A stretch of DNA of 64,000 nt, taken from the NCBI RefSeq assembly GCF_042434915.1, contig NZ_CP170198.1, positions 1,426,001-1,490,000 on the forward strand, written 5' to 3'. The notes below the pieces were generated by a model. That model was not told the origin of the DNA. It worked only from the letters and a program-made list of their open reading frames with translations, and ran no database searches. This document shows, piece by piece, positions 52,306 to 60,447 of the stretch (position 1 is its first letter; each line of letters starts with the position of its first letter). This DNA comes from Aquimarina sp042434915. Its GTDB lineage: Bacteria > Bacteroidota > Bacteroidia > Flavobacteriales > Flavobacteriaceae. The translations under genes were made by a program, and so were the position numbers.

Positions 52306-55220
52306 TGATCAAAAAACAGATGTTAATTACGTTATCTGTATTATTCCTAAATTTTAGTTTTTCCCTACAATCCCAAGATTTACCTACTCAAGAACTAAGT
52401 CAACTGATTGAGGATTTGAAAAAAGATCGCAGAGGTCCTTATCACAGAATTAAATGGTTTTGTAAGGACGGTACGATAAGGGAACCCAAAGATCCTTGCC
52501 CAGACAGCATTGGGGGCGGTATACAACATGCCAGCTATAAAGAGGTGGTAGAAAAAAATGCTAAAAAGTACCATATTTTCTTTGGTGATATCTTGGCATA
52601 TACCAGCCATGTGAACTTTTGGGATGCTGCGCATGCACAAAGTAGGTTAAAACAATATCAATTAGGTAAATATTTATCAAGTGTAGATGATGGCTGGATA
52701 TTGAGACAAGGTAGGTACTATCGAGGAGCTGTACAATCCGAAGATGAAGAAACTTGGGGCATAGACTTTTATAATTGGTTATTAAGTGATTCAGAACGTA
52801 TCAAAAGTAACTATTACCTCATACGCCAATCGTTGAGAGATATACCTCATAATGGGGATAATAATTTGGCACAACAAATGCGCAGCGAGTCCAAAGTTAT
52901 CGCAGATCAGTTTCCCGACTTTATGGATTTACGCGTCAAGATTCATGGACAACCCAGTGCAGAGGACATTACTCTAGTAAAGAATTTTAAAGCAAAATAC
53001 GCTTCAAAATTAACGCCCGAGTTAACAAAAGAATTTACAAAACTAGAAAAAACTCTTCTAGATTTTTATGCTCCTATTGATTTTGATCTATTAAAAAAAC
53101 AGCTAGAAGAAATTAAAACCAACAATCTAACCAAACAAAAAATCATAACATTTCTAGAGAACTATAGAAATGAAAAACGACCTGAATTGATCGTTCCTGC
53201 AATAGCTGATTTACTGTATACCATACGAGAGCATTGTACAGATTTTAAAACAGGTAGAGATCGATTAATTCTTCTAGATTTTTCTAATGAACTTGAAAAT
53301 ATTATCCTTCGTAAATCACAAGAATGGAAACCGGAAACATTACATGGACTTCTTAAAAAGATTTACTCACTCAGTTATGCTGCGGCAGGAACGGGACTTG
53401 TAGAATTATGGGAGTGTGAATCTATAAATTCACTAGTAGCAATCTATAATTCTCAAAAAGAATTGACGGTTGCAGAATTAAGTGATTTTTTAGAAACCTC
53501 GCGAGGTATTCTTGAATGGAGTGCATCTATGGTAAAAGCTCATTATGAGCACGTCGTAACTATGTATGGAAGTTTTGAGCCTAAATCATTCGGTTTTATT
53601 GATGATAGGATCCGATCTTCAATTGCCTTAAGCCTTGGCGAAAGCATAAGTTCATTGGGTAGTTTCTTAGCCAAAAAAACATCATTAACCAATTCGGTAC
53701 TTACCGTATCTAATCAAAGTAGTTTTAGAGGACTTAACCCTGGATATGCCTATGGAGAATTAGTGATTATCGATGAATCAAATGATATAGAAGTTAACTC
53801 TGATAAAATTTATATTTTTCAAAAACCGCCTTCAGATCTAAAACCGGTAGCTGGTATCATGACTGTAGCCGAGGGAAATCTAGTATCTCATGTACAACTA
53901 TTAGCAAGAAACTTAGGAATACCCAATGCGGCATTATCCGACATAAATCTCAAAGAGCTAAAAGCATACAATGGGAAAAAAGTTTTTTATGCAGTTTCTA
54001 ATAAAGGGAACGTTATTTTGAAATTGGAAAAAGATATGAGTGCAGAAGAGCTAGCACTTTTCAAAAAGGAAAAAAGAAAAACCGATTTAATAAAAGTTCC
54101 AGTAGACCAAATTCAGCTCAATAATTCTGAAGTCCTAAGTATGCGCACTGTAAATGCAAAGGATTCTGGTAAACTTTGTGGTCCCAAAGCAGCCAACTTA
54201 GGTCAACTCAAGCAAATGTTTCCTGATCAGGTAGTGGAAGGACTCGTTATACCCTTCGGAATTTTTAAAACGCATATGGATCAAAAAATGCCCAATACAG
54301 ATGGTACCTATTGGGAGTTTTTAAATGCTATGTTTGCCAAAGCTACTAGTATGCGTACCGATGCCAAAGATGAAAAATTGGTTGAAGAATATCAATTACA
54401 ACAACTTTCAAAACTAAGACAAGCCATTATAAACATGCCACTTAGTGATTCATTTATCGAGCAATTAAAAAGCCAATTTATTTCAATATTTGGTCAAAAA
54501 ATTGGATCTGTCCCTGTATTTTTACGTAGTGACACTAATATGGAGGATCTTAAAGAATTTACGGGTGCAGGGCTTAATCTTACACTTTTTAACATTGTCT
54601 CTGAAAATACAATTATTGAAGGAATTAAGAAAGTCTGGGCATCACCATACACAGAGCGAAGCTTTAAATGGAGACAAAAGTATTTATCGAATCCAGAAAA
54701 CGTATATCCCTCTATTCTAATCATACCAAGTGTTGATGTAGATTACTCTGGAGTAATGATCACAAAAGGAATAAATTCTGGTAATGATGAAGATTTGACT
54801 ATTGCTTTTAGTAAAGGTGCAGGAGGAGCTGTTGATGGACAAGCTGCAGAAACACGTTTGATCACGGCATCAACTACCAAATTATTAGCCCCATCAAGAG
54901 AAAAGCACTATATAAGACTTCCAAAAACTGGTGGAACAAAAGAATATTATACAACTTTTGAAACACCAATTGTAAATTCAAAAAATATTGATCAGTTAAG
55001 AACCATAGCTACCAAGATAAAGAAAACTATTCCTAAACAAACAGATACTCAATATAAAGGAGCATATGATGTTGAGCTTGGTTTTAAAGATGATAAGTTA
55101 TGGCTTTTTCAGATTCGTCCGTTTGTAGAAAATAAAAAAGCTTTGAGTTCTTCCTACCTGCTTTCAATTACACCAAAAATTGAATACTCAACCAAATTAT
55201 CATTAACTACCAAACTATAA
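52302..55220 (+). CDS. Predicted exported dikinase, glucan-water-dikinase-like
   Basis: 972 residues. The N-terminus (basic MMIKKQ, then hydrophobic LITLSVLFLNFSFSL, then SQDLPTQ) looks like a cleavable signal peptide. Residues about 30-470 are helical and unrecognised. A phosphohistidine swivel domain (about 480-560) has His530 in LVSHVQLLARNLGIP. A C-terminal ATP-binding domain (about 620-950) has CGPKAANLG (near 626), RSDTNMEDL...GAGL (Arg742) and VWASPYTER (near 778). Order and motifs match plant glucan water dikinase (SHVSVRARN; NVEDLAG; VWASLYTRR) and differ from PEP synthase, whose PEP-binding barrel is absent. It probably phosphorylates a polymer through a phosphohistidine. Substrate unknown. 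Confidence 0.8.
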   Translation: MMIKKQMLITLSVLFLNFSFSLQSQDLPTQELSQLIEDLKKDRRGPYHRIKWFCKDGTIREPKDPCPDSIGGGIQHASYKEVVEKNAKKYHIFFGDILAYTSHVNFWDAAHAQSRLKQYQLGKYLSSVDDGWILRQGRYYRGAVQSEDEETWGIDFYNWLLSDSERIKSNYYLIRQSLRDIPHNGDNNLAQQMRSESKVIADQFPDFMDLRVKIHGQPSAEDITLVKNFKAKYASKLTPELTKEFTKLEKTLLDFYAPIDFDLLKKQLEEIKTNNLTKQKIITFLENYRNEKRPELIVPAIADLLYTIREHCTDFKTGRDRLILLDFSNELENIILRKSQEWKPETLHGLLKKIYSLSYAAAGTGLVELWECESINSLVAIYNSQKELTVAELSDFLETSRGILEWSASMVKAHYEHVVTMYGSFEPKSFGFIDDRIRSSIALSLGESISSLGSFLAKKTSLTNSVLTVSNQSSFRGLNPGYAYGELVIIDESNDIEVNSDKIYIFQKPPSDLKPVAGIMTVAEGNLVSHVQLLARNLGIPNAALSDINLKELKAYNGKKVFYAVSNKGNVILKLEKDMSAEELALFKKEKRKTDLIKVPVDQIQLNNSEVLSMRTVNAKDSGKLCGPKAANLGQLKQMFPDQVVEGLVIPFGIFKTHMDQKMPNTDGTYWEFLNAMFAKATSMRTDAKDEKLVEEYQLQQLSKLRQAIINMPLSDSFIEQLKSQFISIFGQKIGSVPVFLRSDTNMEDLKEFTGAGLNLTLFNIVSENTIIEGIKKVWASPYTERSFKWRQKYLSNPENVYPSILIIPSVDVDYSGVMITKGINSGNDEDLTIAFSKGAGGAVDGQAAETRLITASTTKLLAPSREKHYIRLPKTGGTKEYYTTFETPIVNSKNIDQLRTIATKIKKTIPKQTDTQYKGAYDVELGFKDDKLWLFQIRPFVENKKALSSSYLLSITPKIEYSTKLSLTTKL

Positions 55221-55224
55221 AACC

Positions 55225-56478
55225 ATGACACGTTTATTTCAATTATTTATACTAGCAGCAATTTTAATTTCTTTGAGCTTTACCATTCATTATCCTATAG
55301 ATGGGTATCACAGCACTGGCATAGCAAGACTTTATCGTTTACATAAACAAATTTTGGATAGTGTTGAAAACCGAAGAATACCTGTAGGAGCCTATAAATC
55401 TCTGTCAGATATCAAACTTAATTTACTAGGCCGTAGCGATGATAGTACCTCTGTTTTATTAACTCCGAATACGGATTTTGAGAAAAAGATAAATCGATTA
55501 TTCCCAGGTAGTGGATACTCTGCAACTGTATTGGATATGTCTAATCCAGATAGTTTAAAATATGCAGCTTATCGCGAAAATGTAGGATATCAACCAGGCA
55601 GTGTTGGTAAACTTGCTGTTTTAAATGCTTTATTCACACAATTGAGCAAGCTTTGTCCAGAATCTTGGGATGCTCGTACTGCGCTTTTAAAAAATAAAAA
55701 TGTTACTGCAAGATATTGGGGAACAGGAGATCATCATACCATACCGATATATGATATTGAAAGTGATAAGCTAACAAGAAGAACGGTACGTGCGAGTGAT
55801 GAGTTTTCACTTTATGAATGGATAGACCATATGGTATCGGTAAGTAATAACGGTGCCGCTAGTATTGTTTGGCGAGAAGCATTGTTGATGTCTGCTTTTG
55901 GTGATAAATACGCCACTCTTAAGGATGAAGATGCAGAGAATTATTTTAAAGATATGCCAAGAGATTCTCTCACCACAATGGCTATTAATCTCGTCAATGA
56001 TCCACTACGCGACTTGGGAATCACAGAGGATGAATGGCGATTGGGAAGTCTATTTACGAGACCTGCAGGAAAATATATTGGTCGTGAGGGTGGTAGCATA
56101 GGCACTCCTGTTGGTCTTATGAAATTTTTGGTACAACTTGAACAAGGCAACGTTGTCGATAAAGAATCTAGCCTAGAAATGAAACGATTGCTCTACCTAA
56201 CTGATCGTAGAATACGATATGCTCATTCGCCTAGATTAGATAGTGCTGCTGTCTATTTTAAGTCTGGAAGTTTTTATAAATGTGATCGGAAAAAAGATCC
56301 TAATTGCGGGGATTATGCAGGAAATGTATTTAATTATATGAACTCTGTTATTATTGTAGAACAACCGAATAATAAAAAATACATCGTCTGTTTGATGACC
56401 AACGTCTTGAATAAAAACTCGGCGGGGGCTCATATGTACTTGGCTGGCAAAATAGATGAAGCATTAAATGAAATGTAA
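55225..56478 (+). CDS. Serine hydrolase of the penicillin-recognising fold (class A-like), copy 1
   Basis: 417 residues, exported by an N-terminal hydrophobic signal (LFILAAILISLSFTIHY). The three active-site motifs are intact: SVGK at residues 126-129, SNN at 207-209 and KSG at 346-348. The spacing is that of class A beta-lactamases with a long insert between SxxK and SxN. No clear Glu166-type omega-loop glutamate was identified. The start is 4 bp after the dikinase stop, so they are co-transcribed. Penicillin resistance is possible, but coupling to the dikinase suggests a cell-envelope substrate. Confidence 0.8.
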   Translation: MTRLFQLFILAAILISLSFTIHYPIDGYHSTGIARLYRLHKQILDSVENRRIPVGAYKSLSDIKLNLLGRSDDSTSVLLTPNTDFEKKINRLFPGSGYSATVLDMSNPDSLKYAAYRENVGYQPGSVGKLAVLNALFTQLSKLCPESWDARTALLKNKNVTARYWGTGDHHTIPIYDIESDKLTRRTVRASDEFSLYEWIDHMVSVSNNGAASIVWREALLMSAFGDKYATLKDEDAENYFKDMPRDSLTTMAINLVNDPLRDLGITEDEWRLGSLFTRPAGKYIGREGGSIGTPVGLMKFLVQLEQGNVVDKESSLEMKRLLYLTDRRIRYAHSPRLDSAAVYFKSGSFYKCDRKKDPNCGDYAGNVFNYMNSVIIVEQPNNKKYIVCLMTNVLNKNSAGAHMYLAGKIDEALNEM

Positions 56479-56482
56479 ACCG

Positions 56483-59308
56483 CTATAAACTCGAGAGGTA
56501 CGTGATAGTAGACTCGTATGCTTTTTGTACCTCTCTACTTTTTTGTTTTCTATAGGGTTTTAAATATCCTATATAGTTAGGCTCTTTGAGCTGCCTAATC
56601 AAATAGAGTGTAGCCAATTTCACTTTTTTTCCACGATTTTTCATCAAATTGCTTAAACAGACAGCTTCAGAAATTATGTGAATACTATTATTAGAATTCA
56701 GGTACTCATTACTTTCGATAATATGATATTCGATTAAAGATAGCATCGCATTTTTAAGCTTAGCATGCAATAAATTATCCAAAAATTCTACAGCATTTAC
56801 CTTGGCCTCTCGTTGCTCACTCATCAAACCAAAATAGGCAACCTCGATATCAGCATGATCGTATTTTAGGCTTAGTAATTTAAAAATACATTGTAAGCCT
56901 TGATTTAATTGCACTTGTAAAATTTCAATTAGATGTTCTCTAGCAATATTTTGCTCGGTAAAAGTATCATAATCATTGGATACGTTGTTTGAACTAACTG
57001 CATTTTGTAATGTAGCAATAGCACGAATAGTATTTTTATAATACTTACTTTCTTTTAAAATAAAACGTGTTATTTTATTTTGATCAAGTCGCAAACGATT
57101 CGGATCTTGTTGTAATCTATTTAATGATTTTGTTGCTTCGAGACGTATTAAAATATCCTTACTGTTTAACAACCGTAGCAACACTTTTATAGAGGACCGT
57201 GTTTTAAAAGATTGTACTACCTGTGGAATATATTGTCTTACATTATCCTTTAATCCCTCGCTTTGATCCAATCTTAAAATTGTTTTGGTAATTTCACCTC
57301 CGTAGTTTTGTAATGCTTCGATCGCTACTTCATTAAAAACATCCTCGGATAGAAAATCCATCAAGCTAGAAACAAAGCGCTCATCTGATGTTAATCCAGC
57401 TGCTCTGATAGCATGTTTCACAATATATGGATCAATATTATAAAGATGCGCTGCAATAAAAGAATAATACTTTGGTAGTCCCGTATACCCAATAGTTATC
57501 AAAATTTCTGCAATCTCCTGTTTTCTATGATCACTCTCGGGTAAGCTAAGCTCATTCACTTTGGCCTCTACCCTATCTATCAAATGATATTTATCTGCAA
57601 TTTTAGGATTATCTACAGACTCCTTTGCAAGGCATAATAATGCAGCATTGGCTATATAGTCACTGGGATGATCTAAATAGCTATGAAATATCTTATCTCC
57701 TGTTAAATCTGTATGTAATAAAAGGTATTGCATAGATGCAAAAACTATTTCGTCATTTTGGCTTGTTATCAAACTACGTACCTGAGCAGCCGCCGTACCT
57801 CGGTCATATGAGTATAGTTGAGATATCGCTGCAGAGACTACTGCTTCTGAAGGGTGCTTAAGCAACTGAATTATATGTGTCTTTAAAGGTTTTAATCGTA
57901 CATCATTTAAACGATCCAGTAGATTTAAAATATCTGTATCGCTACCAGTTTTAAATATTCTGATTGCTGTACTAACCGTAGATTCTTTCTTAATACTTTC
58001 TTTCTTATTTTCTTCATGAATAAGGGAGTTCTGTATATTAGACCTGAAAGAATTAAAATAAGCTTCTCTTAACTTATAAATCAAAACGATCCATATAAAT
58101 AGAAATAAAAGTATGATAATCGTAATGTAACTGGTTGGTAAATTTAATTTTCGAATCAAAAAAATAAGTAAAAATCCAGAAATACCTGTAGCTAAACTAT
58201 CTACTACCACATCTATATAAGATTTTGCCTGATTTTTAATTTGAAAAGGTATTGGAAGTATAGACAACTCTAAAGAAGCTTTATTAATCGACTGTTTAAA
58301 ACTACCATCCATTCCTTTAATTATGATTAACACCCATAATTCTGGAAAAGTTAGAAACAATAAACATCCCAAAGCAATACCCAAAGGTAGGATTAATAAA
58401 GTAGATGTAACTCCAAAAAAAGAAAGTAAGCGATTTGTCAAAAATAATTGAATCAATAAGGCGATGACATTGAACGTAGAAAACCAAAAGCCAAAAAATG
58501 ACGCTAAATCATCAGAATCAGGAATTGCACTATTTGCAAAATCACTAAACTGAAAATCAACTAATTTGGCTATTATCACACCGACCCCTGTAATTAATGC
58601 TAAAAACTTAAGATGGTCAGAGTTTAGTATAATTTTAAATGAAGATGTGTAACTATCAAATTCTTTCACTTTACGTTGTTTACGCTGATAAAGATTAAGC
58701 CTTTTTATTCTAAATTTCCAAACGGAATTAAGTATAGGTATGCAACATAATATGAGGATTCCTGCCACACTTATGGCGATTTTATTACCATAAGTAGAAG
58801 CAATAATTGTTGTGAGATATCCTCCAAAAATTCCTCCCGCTATTGCACCAGATCCTATAAATCCAAACAATCGTTTTGCTTCACGAACATTAAATACCAT
58901 ATTAGCTAAAATCCAAAATTGAGAAGTTACTAAGACTGCAAACAACGAAACACTCAAATAATAAAAGTATAATATCCCTACATTAAGCACTGCTAGATGT
59001 AATAATATACTAAGAATGATAAAAAAGAAACTAAAAACTAATAAAGTAACAACTATCACCCGTTTTAAAGAAAAAAACTGAACAGCTCGATTATAGAAAT
59101 AAGAACTAATCAGTGCGGTGATGGCAACTAAGATATAACCGTAAGGAAGTTGGTCTGCTCCTAATTTTGATAAGAATAATGCATTAATCGTAGGTTTTAC
59201 GATTAATAATACGGTGATTACTAAGAAAATATATAACTGCATTAAAAAAGAGATGTATATTTCACCATCTCTTATATCAAAAATTTTTTTAAATACAGCC
59301 CTTACCAT
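56483..59308 (-). CDS. ATP:ADP-translocase-like membrane protein with long HEAT-repeat tail
   Basis: 941 residues. Residues about 1-415 carry 12 hydrophobic helices in MFS order, with features resembling the NTT (ATP:ADP antiporter) family: IVKPTINALFLSKLGADQLPYGYILVA at the start and FGFIGSGAIAGGIFGGYL in helix 5. Residues about 430-941 are an all-helical series of HEAT-type repeats (HPSEAVVSAAISQLY, LTSDERFVSSLMDFL, SKDILIRLEATKSLNRL). Transport of ATP or ADP is known only for part of this family; here it is inferred from the exported dikinase nearby. It is convergent with serine hydrolase copy 1 (4-bp gap) and 8 bp after copy 2. Confidence 0.78.
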   Translation of the reverse strand: MVRAVFKKIFDIRDGEIYISFLMQLYIFLVITVLLIVKPTINALFLSKLGADQLPYGYILVAITALISSYFYNRAVQFFSLKRVIVVTLLVFSFFFIILSILLHLAVLNVGILYFYYLSVSLFAVLVTSQFWILANMVFNVREAKRLFGFIGSGAIAGGIFGGYLTTIIASTYGNKIAISVAGILILCCIPILNSVWKFRIKRLNLYQRKQRKVKEFDSYTSSFKIILNSDHLKFLALITGVGVIIAKLVDFQFSDFANSAIPDSDDLASFFGFWFSTFNVIALLIQLFLTNRLLSFFGVTSTLLILPLGIALGCLLFLTFPELWVLIIIKGMDGSFKQSINKASLELSILPIPFQIKNQAKSYIDVVVDSLATGISGFLLIFLIRKLNLPTSYITIIILLFLFIWIVLIYKLREAYFNSFRSNIQNSLIHEENKKESIKKESTVSTAIRIFKTGSDTDILNLLDRLNDVRLKPLKTHIIQLLKHPSEAVVSAAISQLYSYDRGTAAAQVRSLITSQNDEIVFASMQYLLLHTDLTGDKIFHSYLDHPSDYIANAALLCLAKESVDNPKIADKYHLIDRVEAKVNELSLPESDHRKQEIAEILITIGYTGLPKYYSFIAAHLYNIDPYIVKHAIRAAGLTSDERFVSSLMDFLSEDVFNEVAIEALQNYGGEITKTILRLDQSEGLKDNVRQYIPQVVQSFKTRSSIKVLLRLLNSKDILIRLEATKSLNRLQQDPNRLRLDQNKITRFILKESKYYKNTIRAIATLQNAVSSNNVSNDYDTFTEQNIAREHLIEILQVQLNQGLQCIFKLLSLKYDHADIEVAYFGLMSEQREAKVNAVEFLDNLLHAKLKNAMLSLIEYHIIESNEYLNSNNSIHIISEAVCLSNLMKNRGKKVKLATLYLIRQLKEPNYIGYLKPYRKQKSREVQKAYESTITYLSSL

Positions 59309-59316
59309 GTATGCTA

Positions 59317-60240
59317 CTAGTTCAAATTAGTAGCTAAAGAACGTGATTTTTTTAAAACTTTTTCTAAAGGAACTACTAAACTTCTTATAATTTGCTCACC
59401 AAAAGAATCTTCTAACAAGGCTACTAGAATATATTTTCTATTAGGACCCCAAACTAATATTGAATCCGAATGGTAGTTTCGCCAAGAACCTGATTTTCTA
59501 AAAAGATCTGCTTTTGGAGCAATTCTATCTAGAGTGTTTACAAACTTATGATGCAGAGCAGGATCTTTCATAATATTTAACATTTGCTCAGAACGCTCGG
59601 TACTGATCAAATTACCCATGGCTAATTGATAATAAAAACTACATACCTGTCGTGTGGTTGCGGCATGACTAAGTCCCTTTAATGGTTCTGGGTGACGCCT
59701 ACCTCCTGCAGCATACCGTTTACCAACCCATAGGCCTCCGCCAACTTCCTCATCATAAAATTTATGCTTAGGACCACGCAAAACTGCTTCTATTTTTTCA
59801 TACCCCAAACGATCAATCATTCTGGTAGAAGCTTGATTGTTTGATTTACTAATCATCAATCGTAAATCTTTGGAGATTTCTGGAGTTTCTTCTAATTCTC
59901 CTTTTTCTAGCGCATCCATAGCAGCTAATAAAATAGCAATCTTAGGTAAGCTTGCTGCATACATCATATTGTTATCGTTGAGACCTGCATATCGAATATG
60001 CTCAGGATTACTTAAATCAACGATACCAACAGACATTTTTTTTGCATCAACCAAACGTTTCCAATTCTTATTGTTGAATACTTCGGCTTCAAGTAAATAT
60101 TGTAAGTTATCATCATACAGATCATCAATTGGTTTTACATCTTCCTCACTCACGATAGGAAGTGCTTCTTGACTGTTACCAATTTTTGTAACCAATACCA
60201 TTACTATCATCAAAACAATACTCCATTTACATTCTCTCAT
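59317..60240 (-). CDS. Serine hydrolase of the penicillin-recognising fold (class A-like), copy 2
   Basis: About 307 residues from MRECKWSIVLM (60240); a start at 60279 would add 13 residues. Residues are numbered below from the 60279 start. The signal WSIVLMIVMVLVTKIGNSQ indicates export. All motifs are present: SLPK (Ser110-Lys113), SNN (146-148) and KSG (262-264). It is shorter and more canonical than copy 1. Translation of the NTT/HEAT gene begins 8 bp after this stop, so they form one operon. Having a serine hydrolase in each of two facing operons suggests both act on related substrates. Confidence 0.8.
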   Translation of the reverse strand: MRECKWSIVLMIVMVLVTKIGNSQEALPIVSEEDVKPIDDLYDDNLQYLLEAEVFNNKNWKRLVDAKKMSVGIVDLSNPEHIRYAGLNDNNMMYAASLPKIAILLAAMDALEKGELEETPEISKDLRLMISKSNNQASTRMIDRLGYEKIEAVLRGPKHKFYDEEVGGGLWVGKRYAAGGRRHPEPLKGLSHAATTRQVCSFYYQLAMGNLISTERSEQMLNIMKDPALHHKFVNTLDRIAPKADLFRKSGSWRNYHSDSILVWGPNRKYILVALLEDSFGEQIIRSLVVPLEKVLKKSRSLATNLN

Positions 60241-60394
60241 ATACTTATTTTTATTTAACTTAAAGATTATTTTACTCATTACAAAATTTGAAAAGTTAAA
60301 ACACTTTAAATGTGACTAAAAGTATGCCAATAATAGTTAATTATTAAAATAAAACGATTTTTATTTTAATAATTAATATAGAACGATCTAAACT

Positions 60395-60426
60395 AAAAAA
60401 TCCCCCTGTAAACAGGAGGATTTTTA
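60395..60426 (-). terminator. Terminator after rpsA
   Basis: AATCCCCCTGT (60399-60409) and ACAGGAGGATT (60412-60422) pair with one mismatch around two loop bases. On the minus strand it is followed by a T-run, 25 bp after the rpsA stop. Confidence 0.75.
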
Positions 60427-60447
60427 TTACTATATACGAATAAGAAA

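Noticed and set aside
52302..55220. Simple annotation as PEP synthase
   Set aside because: The PEP-binding TIM barrel is absent, the domain order is reversed relative to PEP synthase and the protein has a signal peptide.
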